Assembly: GCA_036426205.1 (NCBI GenBank)
Contig: CM071567.1
Location: forward strand, 292,574,405 to 292,638,404
Origin: Ascaphus truei
Taxonomy: Eukaryota > Chordata > Amphibia > Anura > Ascaphidae
DNA length: 64,000 nt
Direction: 5' to 3'
The notes below the pieces were generated by a model. It was not told the DNA's origin. It saw nothing but the letters and a program-made list of their open reading frames with translations, and made no database searches. A program made the translations under genes and the position numbers. Numbering within the stretch: position 1 is the stretch's first letter; each line of letters opens with the position of its first letter. Shown piece after piece: positions 24,390-35,975 of this stretch.

Positions 24390-25513
24390 CATGGTGCTGG
24401 ATTCAGTGGCTGGGCGATGAGATAGCAAGGATGAAATGATGGTCCCCAGGAACTTTAGTAGTACAACTCAGACTTTATTCACGTCCCCAGGCCCAGGGAC
24501 ATATCACACACACTAGACATTCTATATACTCGTAATTACTCATGAACACACTGCTGGCCTGTTTATACTCCATTCCAGAATGGGAACTGCCACTTCACTA
24601 CTGATTGAGGAGAATACTCAGATAGATATGCCTATAGAACTGATCCGCTGTCACCCGGGGACCCTCTGCATATGGCCTGCTGTGGTGTGTCTGTTTCTCC
24701 CTATGTGGTACCTGCGTGTATCTGTTGGCCATATAATTAAGATCCTCGTTATACTGTAAGGGTTCCAGTCCAGGCTTTGGCTGGAACCCGCCCTTACCTG
24801 GCTTCTGTGGACATTTTGATTACTGGCAGCCTGCTATATTGGCTGCACCTGTTCAAGGGCTTAAATAGCAGACAGTGACTTCCAGCCCCTGCCTGAGCAT
24901 TGTATTTGTTTCCTTGTGTCCCAGGCCACCTTGGTTTCTAGTTACTGAGCCTTCCTTGTTTGTGAGCCTTCCCTGTCCTGAGGCTAGCCTGTTGCTGAGC
25001 CTAGCCTGTTGCTGAGCCTTCCTTGTTTGTAAGCCATCCCTGTTGCTTCCCTGTTCCAGAGGCTATCCTCTTGCTGTGGCTAGCCTGTTCATTTGGAATC
25101 CCTGTTGCTAACCCCAGACCCCAACCTCACTGCCTGCCGCCTGCCCTGACCCTTTGCCTGTTGCTGGACTTTGCACCACTGCCGCCAGCCCTGACCTCCT
25201 GCCTGCTTACCAAGTACGGATACCCTAACAGGACTCTCTCCCTGGGCTCTGGTCGGTTAATTTGCATCCCTACCTCAGCCCTGCGGGTCCGCTTCCTGAT
25301 CAGAGACGAGCACCGTCACAGTACCATAATAAACAAGGGGGCTTGAACTCTTCTATTACTTCATGAGCACTATCCCTATCTATACTCCCCGAGGCTTCTC
25401 TCCTCTTGTCCTCAAGGAACCTATCTTCCAGACTCCCCCATGACATCAGCATCCCTGCGGCAACACAGGCTGGGGCCCAGCATATGCTACTCTGCTATTA
25501 ACTCCTTCTAACA
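24390..25513 (-). mobile_element. Possible LTR on minus strand, split by a solo LTR
   Basis: Read on the minus strand it starts TGTTAGAAGGAGTTAATAGC at 25513. The flanks of the nested solo LTR (24390-24754 and 25321-25513) have a similar composition and share no coding. The far end and a target duplication were not found, so this is tentative. Confidence 0.3.
24755..25320 (+). mobile_element. Solo gypsy-type LTR
   Basis: It starts TGTAAGGGTTCCAGTCC and ends GAGCACCGTCACA. The 566-bp body has CCTGTTGCTGAGCCT-like tandem words (24960-25080) and a CTGCCTGCCGCCTGCCCTGA stretch typical of frog and fish gypsy LTRs. Flanks are ATAC and GTAC, a 4-bp duplication with one change if real. Confidence 0.5.
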
Positions 25514-25835
25514 ACCAAGTAATCCAATTGAAGGGGGAGACTTTACATAAGGTTGCCTGCCACTTTGTGTGGGGTGGCGGGTCATGTGAGCTCAAAAAGA
25601 AGAGGTGCAAAAATGGATACCCAACTTAACCCTTTTCACAACTCTTCTACATAAGCACCATGTAGCTGTAACATGATCCTTAGACAGTTTAAAATAATGC
25701 CCCACAATAGCTCTTGTTGTATTTGCATAAACATTGGTTTGTGAATGTAATCGTTGTCGTCCATGTTGTGTTGGCCCGGGGGGGTCGACATCATCAACGG
25801 CATCACAACAGCCAGAACCACGATTTGGTCAATTG

Positions 25836-26213
25836 TCATAGTGATGATGACGTCTGTGCAACAGAGCGTGTTGTTGTTGAAGTTGATGAGGAGAAAGGAA
25901 ACATCAACGTTCGGCATGCTATTGATGATGCTGATGATGATGGTTTCTGTTTATTAAATAATGAATATACAGGTTTGTTGTTGTTGTTATTATTATTATT
26001 ATAATTATTATTCAAGCTTATATTGCTCACTTTACTTGTCATTGAATCTGTATTTTCACAATCATGAATAACGATCACAATAACCTCACTTTTATCTGAG
26101 ACATTATCATATTCATCATCATTGCCCAGAGAACAACCACCACCAGTGCCACTTAAATCACAGTCTTTAACAGCATCAGCAGCATCCTCATCACCAGAAT
26201 CCTCCTCATTCAT
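25836..26213 (-). pseudogene. Acidic open frame, possibly N-terminal part of the hAT transposase
   Basis: The frame of about 125 residues begins MNEEDSGDEDAADAVKD and continues with SLGNDDEYDNVSDKSE and a poly-Asn tract from an (ATT)n microsatellite at 25983-26009. No domain is recognised. Its strand and position agree with being upstream of the hAT blocks at 22357-24080. It may simply be repeat-derived. Confidence 0.3.
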
Positions 26214-26651
26214 AACAAGTGATATTTGAAAGGACGAATCATCAATTACACCCCCCTGCTCCTCAAATTCATCAAGTCCCTGTGATTACATGTGTGAAGC
26301 CTCTCCCTCTTCAACATCTGACTATTGTAACGGCTCTTCAGAGTCTAATAACATCAATGTCAATCTTTGGCTCTAATTGCTTTTTTTTGTACTGTGTCAA
26401 GAAGGATAAGCCTTTTGAAAATGACTTAACAGTGGCAGGCATGTTGTTGGCACTGGCAGCAGTAACAGGCACAGTTTTATTAACATTCTCAATTTTATGC
26501 TACCACACATTGTCCATTTTCGTTTCAGAAGTACTAGCTCGGGATAGGGACATAGCCGGATTACTTGGACGTTCTCTTTCAGTTCCCTTTTTACTGAATA
26601 TCTCTTCTTAACTGGAAGTTCATTGTCTAGGTAGAATATCAGAGTCTATGA

Positions 26652-26952
26652 CAGGGCTGGACAACCTTTTTGAGCCTGAGTGCCATAAGAGTAAAACAAT
26701 AACGCAATAAATTTTAGGTGCCAAGAAAGTTTATCTCCGATAACAGACAGTATTATTTTATTTATTTATAAAATGTTTTCCAGGAAGTAATATATTGAGT
26801 TATCTCTCGTTTTCAAGTATGTCCTGGGCACAGAGTTATAATGACAAATACATGGTTACAAATACATTGTTACATTAAGTGAAAAGGGTTACACTGTACA
26901 TTATATACAAGACATTGCATGCACAGTTAAAGATAATATTAGATAATATTAG
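26652..26952 (+). mobile_element. hAT 5' terminus and unclassified repeat
   Basis: CAGGGCTGGACAACCTTTTT followed by GAGCCTGAGTGCC is a typical hAT left end. No matching right end was found before the LTR at 26953, so the element is truncated or interrupted. Confidence 0.4.
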
Positions 26953-29900
26953 TGTAGCCAGGTCCCCAAAGAGTCCTCCCGGTGGCGTCAGAGGCACGGC
27001 TCCGCCATCTTTGTTATGCCCGCACGGGTGCGGAGGCTCGCGCATGCGCAGACGCGGCGGCCATTACAGCTTCGCACAGGCGCAGTAAAGATAGCGCACG
27101 TGGTCCCAATGCTAAAGAGGTCCTGAGTGGACTACAATTCACAGCAGCCTCTGGGGACTGCCCTTTCACCCACATCACGTGCAGCCAGCCAGCAAATAGA
27201 ATTTGCACCTTCTCCTGTTGGAGAAGGATACAATGTTGCAGAGACCATGCTAGATAGTTGGAGCTGGGAGAAGGAAGGGGGAGGAAGTGTGTAAGGAGCA
27301 AGTGGCTTCTTACAGTAGGCCAGGTTACCCCCAGGCCCCAGGTAGGCCCCACTCCCCACTAGTTTAGTGGGTAAGATCATAGGGAAGGCCCCTTAGGTAG
27401 GGACCCTGCCCTTAGGTAAGTGTAAGTCTAGTCAGTGACACAGCTGCAGTGCTGTGTGCTCTGACAAGAAGAGACAGTGTTGTGTGCAGTGCAGCTAGAG
27501 TAGTTGCTTTGGCTGGGTCAGGGAAAGGCCCCTCATAGGAAGAAGGGGGGGTTACTTTCTAAGTTATCCAGTGTGTGTAATATCACCAGTGCCAGTTGCA
27601 TGTGGTGAACTGCCAGAGTCTGGGATCAGACAGAATCTACAGCAAGAGATCTTCTGCATGCAGGGGCTAGGGTAGAGGTATATCCCCAGGGCCCAGTTAG
27701 TCCCCTGAGACACTGTAGAGGAATAACTGTATGTTATAGGGTCGGCCTTAAGACAGGGACTCCTTCACCATACTCAGAGAGAAAGAGGAATGCTGCATGA
27801 CAGTGCCTGACTGTCAGTACAGCCTGAATGCAGAAAGAGTATCTGACTCCATAGCAGAGACGGTGGTAAAGGATCATTCCGGCTGGGGATCCCTTCCCTG
27901 TAGAGTCAGCGTGTGTATCCATTCCTGCAGAGAGCAGCACAGTGCGGCGTGGGATCACTGTGCGGTGTTGCTGAGTTCCAAGGATTATCCTGATCAGGAG
28001 CAGTGATCAGGGAGGTAGTATAATAAGTGCACCACCGGGCCCCAACACAGGGAAGCGCTATCCCTCACACTGACATTCACCTTTTTGTTGTGGACACTCA
28101 AGGGATAAAGCACATCATTATCAAAGGGACTGAGGGTGATGTGATGATGGACATGTGGGTGAGGGGATGGTATGCATTCAGGGTGATGCAATGTTATTCC
28201 TATGATGTATTGATGTTATTGTCACGGTAACTTTATGACAAGCTATAATATACACCAAAATACCTGGGTTGAACTGAACATGACTAGATATGATAAAATA
28301 TAATTTATTCCTTGAAAAAGGTGAACACACGAGATATACAAATAACAGACAAAATATGCACTTACTTAGAATTGGAATGACGAAATAATCAGAAATCTTG
28401 ATTAGCAGTTCATACAGCAATCTCAGGATGACACAAAGACAATGAGTATAGGTTGAGCCTCATTTATATATCATCTCAGGCCTATCTCTTAACCCTGGGG
28501 CGCCTAGCTGGCTAGTGAAGTCCTTTGAAGTAGACTCTCCCTTATCTGCAAGTGTGAACTATGACACTTACAGACCACTCAGCCCCTTTGTTCTTCCGCC
28601 CTAGTGCATACAATCAGAGCGGTCAACCTTTGATCAGAGGGCTTATGCTAGACAACTCGTCTGCCCTCCTGACCTATTAACATAGCAGATGGGGTCTGCG
28701 TTCTCATACCAGATCCAAAATACTATTCACAGCTTAATATCTTCACATATTAATATAATCGGTTCCGTTGGGCCCAGTGGGCCGATACTTGCCAGCTTTT
28801 CTTGTCGGAACTGTATCTCCATTGTGGCAAAGTCTCCGCCCTCTGCGACCCCCAGAACCGGAGATACACAAATGCAGGTAAAAACACTTTTAAAATACAG
28901 GATTCTTCCCTTTAAAAATGAATCTCTGCCTTTCACTCTTTACCCATTGAAATCAACGGGTTCCGCCGCCATAGGCTTTTAATGGCGCGGCTCCGCCATT
29001 GCAGTCAATGGGGTTCCCCGCCATAGACTTTCAACAGGGACACGCCGCCATTGAAGTCTATGGAAAAACCAAAACTCTTTACATTTGCCCACACTCCGTC
29101 TGGTTGTTCGGAGAGGGCTGGGAATGGCCATGCATTCATGCCGGAACCTTGGCTACATGCCACCCAAATCCCAGCCCTCTGGTCCTTCCAGAACCGGAGA
29201 TATGGACTTACACTTTTCACAAATTCGGACTTAGCCGTTTCAACGCCACGCGGCTTTTCGCCATTGGAATCAATGGCTGGCGCCGCCATAGACAATGCAT
29301 GGGCGCACGCCGCCATTGGATTCAATGGGACCTCCGTTCCGCCATTAAAGTCAATGGCGCGACCCTCTTTCTCCGCTCGACCCTCTACGGGGGTCCCTCA
29401 TTCCCGGACCCGATGGGGGTCGTGTGTGGGGGTTCCTAGGGGCTAAGGGCAAAAAGAATTTTATTCCCAGGTGCTCTAGAACCTAATATTCCCACGCCAA
29501 TTGTCATTGAACTTGAACAAAGTGATAAAGCTCTTTTCAAAGACATTGTATCCGCTTTTGCGGTCTGCGGTTTTGATTTCTGCCAACCTATTCATGGAGA
29601 TCGGCGTAGAGGAATCCCCATTGAAGTCAATGGCCCCATTGACTTACAATGGGAAACCGCCGCTCCTCCTCTCGGACGCCACCTGCTGGTCGTCGCTGGA
29701 AAACAGGTCCAAAACCGCTACTTCTGCCATTGGAATGCATGGAGCTCCAATGGCGACTTATGGGACTCTGTAAAATGGTGCCTGAAAAGGCGGGAACATG
29801 GAACAAAGAGCTATAAACACTAAGTTAACCTTAACCCTTTACCTCCCGCATCAATCCCAGTGTATGTGTTGGTGCAAACACTGGAACAGAAACAATACAT

Positions 29901-30307
29901 TTTAACAGGGGAATATACATTAGGATGCTGAAGCAAGGTAAAAACACATTACTGGACCACAGTCCAGTTAACCCTTGCTTCCCAGGTGAGAGTCCCGGGC
30001 CAAACCCCCTCTCCCATGACAGTTATGCAAAGAGAGTTTCATTGAAGTTATCGTTCATGCTCAGTAAATACTGTTTATTCACATTGTGTGTATTTACTGT
30101 ATGGTTGTTCTGGTGAGGGCACACTCCCACCACGTTGGGATCCCTCATCAGTGGAGGCGCTGCACCGAGTTTAAGTATATACCCCAGGTTCCCCGTGGCG
30201 GAAGCTCAGCCCTCCTGGTTGCCAAACAGGTACAGCACCACACTGATACGTAGTCAGATACACCTACCCACCCCAATCTCACTTGGGGTGGAGGAAAGAG
30301 GGCTACA
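26953..30307 (+). mobile_element. Solo gypsy-type LTR with a second LTR nested in it
   Basis: The ends are perfect 7-bp inverted repeats, TGTAGCC and GGCTACA, with TTAG on both sides (26949-26952 and 30308-30311). Without the nested LTR (28220-30021) the outer LTR is about 1.55 kb, close to the gypsy 3' LTR at 16754-18208, with which it shares blocks such as GCCCCAGGTAGGCCCC. Confidence 0.75.
28220..30021 (+). mobile_element. Nested 1.8-kb solo LTR with 5-bp target duplication GTTAT
   Basis: It begins TGTCACGGTAACTTTATGAC and ends TCTCCCATGACA, with TGTCA/TGACA as terminal inverted repeats. GTTAT flanks both sides (28215-28219 and 30022-30026), exactly the signature of LTR-integrase insertion. 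The inner part (about 28940-29770) carries many CGCCATTGAAGTCAATGG-like palindromes and CCGCCAT words. No coding sequence. Confidence 0.9.
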
Positions 30308-30699
30308 TTAGCAAATATTAGCAAATATTAAAGTACAGTACATAGCAGCAGTGATGGTGGCAGCAATCCTGACCCTACGAGTTGCTGGCACCTTACACCC
30401 TGCTGCAAAGCATATTGTACAGTGAGTCACATGCTTGTGGTTTTGAAATGTGACTTAAGCATCGGCACCTGATGACTATAGGAGGCTTGGAGTCGCTCGG
30501 GTTGCATAATGATGCCATGCAAACTGGTCTTGTGTGCCGTCGGTTCGCCATCCATGGTCTATGCTAAAATTTACAATCTAACCATTTAGACCAGGGTTTC
30601 TCAAACTTTTTTTTCCGTGACCCGGTTATTTTTTAACTTCTTTTTCGTGACCCACTAAAAATTTTATCGCCTATACTGGCCTATAGGGCCTGCACAGAC

Positions 30700-30715
30700 A
30701 CACACACAGCCACTG

Positions 30716-30748
<33 letters not shown>

Positions 30749-30835
30749 GCCACTGATACACACACAGACACACACACAGCCGCTGATACACACACACACA
30801 CACAGCCACTGATACACACACATACACAGCCACTG

Positions 30836-30869
<34 letters not shown>

Positions 30870-31061
30870 CCACTGACACACGCAGCCACTGATACACACA
30901 CAGAGCCACTGATACACACACACACGCAGCCACTGACACACACCCAGCCACTGACACACACGCAGCCACACAGACACTGCTACACACACACACACACACA
31001 CTGATACACACACAGAGACACTGCTACACACACAGACACTGCTACACACACAGAGACACTG

Positions 31062-31118
<57 letters not shown>

Positions 31119-31295
31119 AACACTGATACACACACAGACACTGATACACACACACTTACACTGATACTGATACACACACTTACACTGATACTGATACACA
31201 CAGACACTGATTCACACACAGACACACACACACACTGATACAGATACACACACACACAGACACTGATACACACACACACACACACACACACTCGC
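30700..31295. repeat. Compound (CA)n microsatellite with CAGCCACTGATA insertions
   Basis: (CA)n tracts are separated by GCCACTGATA, later GACACTGCTA and TTACACTGATA words, giving a higher-order 20-40 bp periodicity. Frames through it give Cys/Val-rich peptides and are not genes. Confidence 0.9.
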
Positions 31296-31359
31296 TCTCC
31301 CCTATACGCACACAGACACAAACAGTGAATAACAGGCAACGACGGATGTGAGTGACTGG

Positions 31360-31835
31360 AGGGGGGGCCAGGGACACTTGGGTGGGGGGAGGGGGGGGGC
31401 AGGGACCTTGGGTGGGGGGAGGGGGCCAGGGACACTTGGGTGGGTGGGAGGGGGCCAGGGACACTTGGGTGGGTGGGAGGGGGCCGGGACACTGGGTGGG
31501 TGGGAGGGGGCCAGGACACTTGGGTGGGTGGGGGAGAGAGGGAGGGGGCCAGGGACACTTGGGTGGGTGGGAGGGAGGGGGCCAGGGACACTTGGGTGGG
31601 TGGGAGGGAGGGGCCAGGGACACTTGGGGGAGGGGGCCAGGGACACTTGTGGTGGGGAGGGGGCCAGGACACTGGGTTTTGCCAGGGACACCTTGGGTTT
31701 GCCAGGGACACTTGGGTGGTGGGTGGAGGGGGAGGGGGCAGGGACACTTGGGTGGGTGGGAGGGAGGGGGCCAGGGACACTTGGGTGGGTGGGAGGGGTG
31801 CCAGGGACACTTTGGGGAGGCCGTGACGGGTGGAG
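31360..31835. repeat. G-rich minisatellite, about 29-bp unit
   Basis: Units of CCAGGGACACTTGGGTGGG followed by TGGGAGGGGG repeat about 15 times with variable G-runs. Each unit has four G-runs, so G-quadruplex formation is plausible. Confidence 0.9.
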
Positions 31836-32340
31836 TGACTTACCTTGCGCCGGACGCTTTCCCCTGCTGCCCCCGATATCCCCTGCTGCCCGGGACGGGA
31901 GGTGGGATTGGGGGCACGGGAGGTGGGCTCGGGAAGGGGTTGCCACGGAGGTGAGCTCAGCAAGCTGGCCGCGGGGGGAAGCGGCCGCGGGGGGAAGCTG
32001 GCGCGGGGGGAAGCGCTTGCGGGGGGAAGCTGGCTGCGGGGGGGAAGCGGGCCGCGAGTAGGATCTTGTACTTCACCCTCCCCCATGTAACGTTGCGGGC
32101 CGCAAGGAGCTGGTACTTCCTCCTCCGCCACGTTGGGAGCGGGGGGGAGGAAGGGACGGGGCCCTGCTTGCCCTGCGCAAGCGCGCGCGGGACCGCGGGG
32201 GAATCGCGCCGCCATTGTTTTTTAACTTGAGCGGGGGGGACGGGAGATAAACGCACGGCCAGCCTCGCTGCGACCCGGCAATTTTGGTGCCGTGGCCCGT
32301 GCGGTTCGCGACCCACCATTTGGGAAACGCTGATTTAGAC

Positions 32341-33127
32341 TACGGGCTACAGTATAGGGCATATATGAAAAAACAGGCAGATTACAATTTGGTACTGAAT
32401 TTATCTTATAGTGTACATGATGATTTGAATGTGAACTTTTTACAAAAAATTATTTTGATGTAGATTTTGCCAAACCCAAGATGATTTAAATGTGTAATTT
32501 CCAAATCCAGTTTTGTAAATTAAGAGATTTGGCAAACATAGTTAGAAAATGCCTCAACTATTTATGAAAAGTGGATTTAACTTTTGAACTAAAACCGAAT
32601 CATTTGCGCAAAGCCTTAAATCAGTCATTTTCATTAACAGTCGGTCAAGTTAAATATTTATTGTGCCCGTGTGTATACCTCAACATAAAGTAAAAAACAA
32701 GAAATAAGTATAACGTAGTAAGTCAGTTTTTGGCATTACTCTGACCAATCTGTTTGTGAAAACTTGGAAGTAGTTCCAAAAACGATCTTTCAAAGTGTGG
32801 AGATTGCGGAGGAATGAGATAACTGACAATCTTTCCTTTTTTTTAAATGTTATATTTTTGCAATTATTTATTGTTGTATATCTTATTTTATGTAGCGCCA
32901 ATAGTGCATTCAGCGATTCCAAAGACAATACCGTACAGGGAATTAATAGTACAATAAGCATAACAAACGTATTTACGTTTCAAAGCTGTACAAAGTTCTA
33001 GTAGCCGTATAGATCCTGGAGGTAAGCAGATTTATAGATTGAGAACCCTTTAGAGGACCAAGACCTAGGAATTTGTCAGAATCTGATTTGTGGCGAACAG
33101 GAAGAGAACTTAAGACAACTTCCCCTG
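32341..33127. other. AT-rich sequence without recognised features
   Basis: No gene or transposon terminus seen. Confidence 0.4.
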
Positions 33128-33130
33128 TAA

Positions 33131-33488
33131 GGCCAGGGCCATGGTCAAAAGACCGTGCTGAGGCGAAACATTATCCCTATCAGCACGGCTTTAGTCGGCG
33201 CTTCCGCACGCTACCGCAGGCATGCAGAGGCGTGTTGAATTGCAGCCGAAGGGAAATTTAAGTTTCCCGCTGAGGGAAGCGGAGGCGGTCCACGTGACTG
33301 CTAAAAGTCAATGGCAGTCGGTGACGTCGGCACCGTGACGTGGCGCGCTAGCCCCGCCTCCTCCCGCCTCCACCCGCACAAAAGCGCGCTCGCTGACGCT
33401 CATGCAGGGACAGAAAAAAACTCCTGCTTGAGCAGGAGAGCATGAGCGTCGGGCTACTGACGCTGTCAATGCTACCATGTCCGAGGCC
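33131..33488. mobile_element. Harbinger-type MITE (GGCC-CAT family), TAA duplication
   Basis: Starts GGCCAGGGCCATGG, ends CATGTCCGAGGCC, flanked by TAA (33128-33130 and 33489-33491). It shares the internal CTGAGGGAAGCGGAGG and CGCTTCCGCA words with the copies at 51231-51555 and 61180-61505. Confidence 0.75.
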
Positions 33489-33644
33489 TAAGGAATGTTT
33501 TGTTTGCTCTAAATCAGGCCTGCACAACATGCGGCCCGCCTGGCTTCTTTGTGCGGCCCGCGATGACTCCGGTCGGCGCCGTAATTAAATTAAAAATTAA
33601 AAAAAAAAAAGTTAAAGTGTGAAAAACGGGCTGGTGGTGGGGTG

Positions 33645-33795
33645 GTGCTGCTGACATGTGAGGGGGGGTTGGCTGCTGACATGTGAGGGGGGGTGGGCTG
33701 CTGACATGTGAGGGGTGGGTGCTGACATGTGAGGGGGGGTGGGGGCTGGGTGGGCTGCTGACGTGAGGGGGGGGTCTGCTGACATGTGAGGTGCA
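33645..33795. repeat. G-rich minisatellite, GCTGACATGTGAGGGGG units
   Basis: Five to six units of GCTGACATGTGAGGGGG plus a TTGG-type linker, inside the hAT element. Confidence 0.85.
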
Positions 33796-33879
33796 GGGGG
33801 CGAAGTGATCTGAGGTGCAGGGGGGGGAGAGAGTGATGTGAGTTGCAGGGGGGGTGTGATGTGAGTTGAAGGGGGAGAG

Positions 33880-34355
33880 AGAGTGTCATTTTGAGAGGAG
33901 GGGGAGAGTGTCATATTGAGAGGAGGGGGAGAGTGTCATATTGAGGGGAGGGAGGAGAAAGTGTCAATTGAGGGAGGGGGGAAAGTGTCATATTGAGGGG
34001 GGGAGAGAGGAGAGAGTGTTCATATTGAGGGGAGGGAGAGAGAGTGTGTCATATTGAGGGAGGGAGAGAGCGTGTCATATTGAGAGGAGGGGGAGAGAGT
34101 GTCATATTGAGGGGAGGGGGAGAGAGTGTCATTTAGGGGAGGGGGAGAGTGTCATATTGAGGGGAGGGAGAGAGAGTCATATTGAGGGGAGGGAGAGAGA
34201 GTGTCATATTGAGGGGAGGGGGAGAGTGTGTCATATTGAGGGGAGGGGGAGAGTGTGTCATATTGAGGGGAGGGGGAGAGTGTGTCATATTGAGGGGAGG
34301 GAGAGAGTGTGCCATATTGAGGGGATTGGGAGAGAGTGTCATATTGAGGGGAGGG
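33880..34355. repeat. Minisatellite, GTGTCATATTGAGGGGAGGG units
   Basis: About 17 units of 26-31 bp: GTGTCATATTGAGGGGAGGG then GGAGAGA. Six-frame translations give repetitive MRGRECHIEG-like peptides that are artefacts. Confidence 0.9.
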
Positions 34356-34499
34356 GGATGAGGATGATGATGATGATGATGATGAGAGGTGCTGGAGGAG
34401 AGATGATGATGATGATTTAACCCGTGCGGCTCAAAAAAAAAATTCCTTGGAGCAATTCGGCCCTTCTCACTTTACGAGTTGGGCAGGCCTGCTCTAAAT

Positions 34500-34859
34500 G
34501 GAACAAGTCACAGTGGCCACCTAGTGGACTCAACTCAAAACTACATGCTCAAATTGATTTCGCAAGTGTCAAATCCCAGATCCTCAGCAAACATCAGGGG
34601 GAAAAAACACACACAGTCCCTCATTACTACAAAAGAAATCCATAAAAATGTTACAAAAAAAATCCACAGATCAGTATTAAACCTGCTTTCAAAGGCAGAG
34701 CTGTATTGGTCATGAATACTGCAGACTACATAATGGAAGCACACAGACAACTACATGACACTGCATGTTATATATAGTACTTGCAAACTATAGAAATTAT
34801 TTGTAACTCTTAATTCTAATCAACCCCCAACAACATCCAAAGACAACTGAATGAACTGA
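34500..34859. other. No recognised feature
   Basis: AT-rich. Could belong to the Penelope copy that follows. Confidence 0.35.
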
Positions 34860-35135
34860 TTCCTCTTCATTCCCAGGCACTTATCCATCCTTCCCAAAAT
34901 CCCCAAACCAAGCAGCTCTGGCGGACCTGTTATCTCTGGCATCACAACATAAAATATTCCAGGACTCATTGAAAACATTCTAAAACCTCTGGTAATGACA
35001 ACTTAAAGCTTTATCCACAACAGCACAGCCTTCCTGAGAAACCTGTAGGCTAATAATCAGCTACCACCAATTCTATACTAGTCACCATGGACTTCAGCTC
35101 ACTATATACCAACATCCCTCACAAAACAAAAGCAA
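34860..35135 (+). pseudogene. Penelope-like element RT fragment
   Basis: Across shifting plus-strand frames the peptides PKIPKPSSSGGPVISGI, PGLIENILKPLVMTT, SFIHNSTAFLRNL and VTMDFSSLYTNIPHK appear in order. These match the Penelope RT core (LPKIHK..PGRPIVSG, then TMDVSSLYTNIPH with the first catalytic Asp). Several stops and frameshifts; no endonuclease domain. Opposite orientation to the fragment at 11693-12065. Confidence 0.75.
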
Positions 35136-35975
35136 TATAATCAGCGCCTGATATTAAAGTCCCGGTACAGTATAGCCAAGACTATACGTATGTAGTATAC
35201 AACCATTGGCTGTTAGTTGAAGACCAATGTTCTGGTTATTCCAAACGGATTTCGATTTAGATGAGCTCCCACCCAAAACATGAAATGAGAGAAAAAGACA
35301 AAACATGGCATAATACTGTTGAATGATGTGTCAGTACTAATAGTACTGGAAAGAAGCCTCAGAGATAGGTGCAAATAAAGGTAAGTGACAAAAGGGGAAG
35401 GTACATTCATTAAAAGTTAAAATCACAAACAATATATAATGTGCAATATAAACAGCAATATGGATATTGCAATATGAAGGTCCAGTGCTGGTTCACTGCA
35501 GAACAATTGGAGCCCTACTTACTAGATGTAGGTAGGATATGCGCAGTGGGTATATTAAGAGAAAATGACAGAGATGTAAGGAGTAGACAGCACACAATAG
35601 GTGAATATCAAAGGAAATGGAGAAGAGGTGCAAGGGGAACAGGGGGGGGGGCGCCTTAACCCTCCCAAATAACACTACAGAACACGTCATTCCCAGCACT
35701 CAATAAATGGAATAATCAGATGATGAGCAAATAAGCAAATTTAATGTGAACAAGTATCTTTACATGAGAATATACGATGAGGGTGTGGGAGTAAAGGGAG
35801 GTAATAATAATTCCAGTTGTACACTGACACCTAAGGGGAAAAGGGTGCAACGGAGGATAAGGACTGGGAAAAGTAAGGGGAGGGAAAACAAAAGTAGGAA
35901 GGGGGGAAAGGAGGGTTGGGGGATAAAGGTAAAAATGGAGGGTGTAAAAGATGAAAGGTAGAGCAACGCAATGTT
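35136..35975. other. Low-complexity purine-rich sequence, no gene
   Basis: GGGGAAAGG-type purine tract at 35830-35930 and a G-run near 35640. Possibly the 3' part of the DIRS-like element. Confidence 0.35.

Larger units (their letters stand above)
30592..32332. mobile_element. hAT non-autonomous element with 8-bp duplication ATTTAGAC
   Basis: Termini CAGGGTTTCTCAAAC and (right, reverse-complemented) CAGCGTTTCCCAAAT are imperfect inverted repeats. ATTTAGAC flanks both sides exactly (30584-30591 and 32333-32340). The 1741-bp interior has no transposase. It holds a CA microsatellite array, a G-rich minisatellite and a GC-rich segment with GGGGGGAAGC repeats (31970-32050). Confidence 0.9.
33515..34491. 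mobile_element. hAT non-autonomous element with 8-bp duplication CTCTAAAT
   Basis: Termini are CAGGCCTGCACAACATGCGG on the left and GAGTTGGGCAGGCCTG on the right. CTCTAAAT flanks both sides exactly (33507-33514 and 34492-34499). The 977-bp interior is nearly all G-rich minisatellite (two kinds) plus a GATGAT repeat at 34360-34410. No coding capacity. Confidence 0.9.

Noticed and set aside
30980..32215. 411-codon minus-strand frame rich in Pro and Cys/Val
   Set aside because: It reads through the CA microsatellite and the G-rich minisatellite of a hAT element; tandem DNA repeats keep the frame open.
33140..33185. CTGAGGCGAAAC as a hammerhead core
   Set aside because: There is no room for stem II between CTGAGG and GAAAC, and it is part of a MITE family shared with copies lacking it.
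33880..34355. CRISPR-like repeat array
   Set aside because: Units abut without unique spacers, and the genome is vertebrate; it is a minisatellite.
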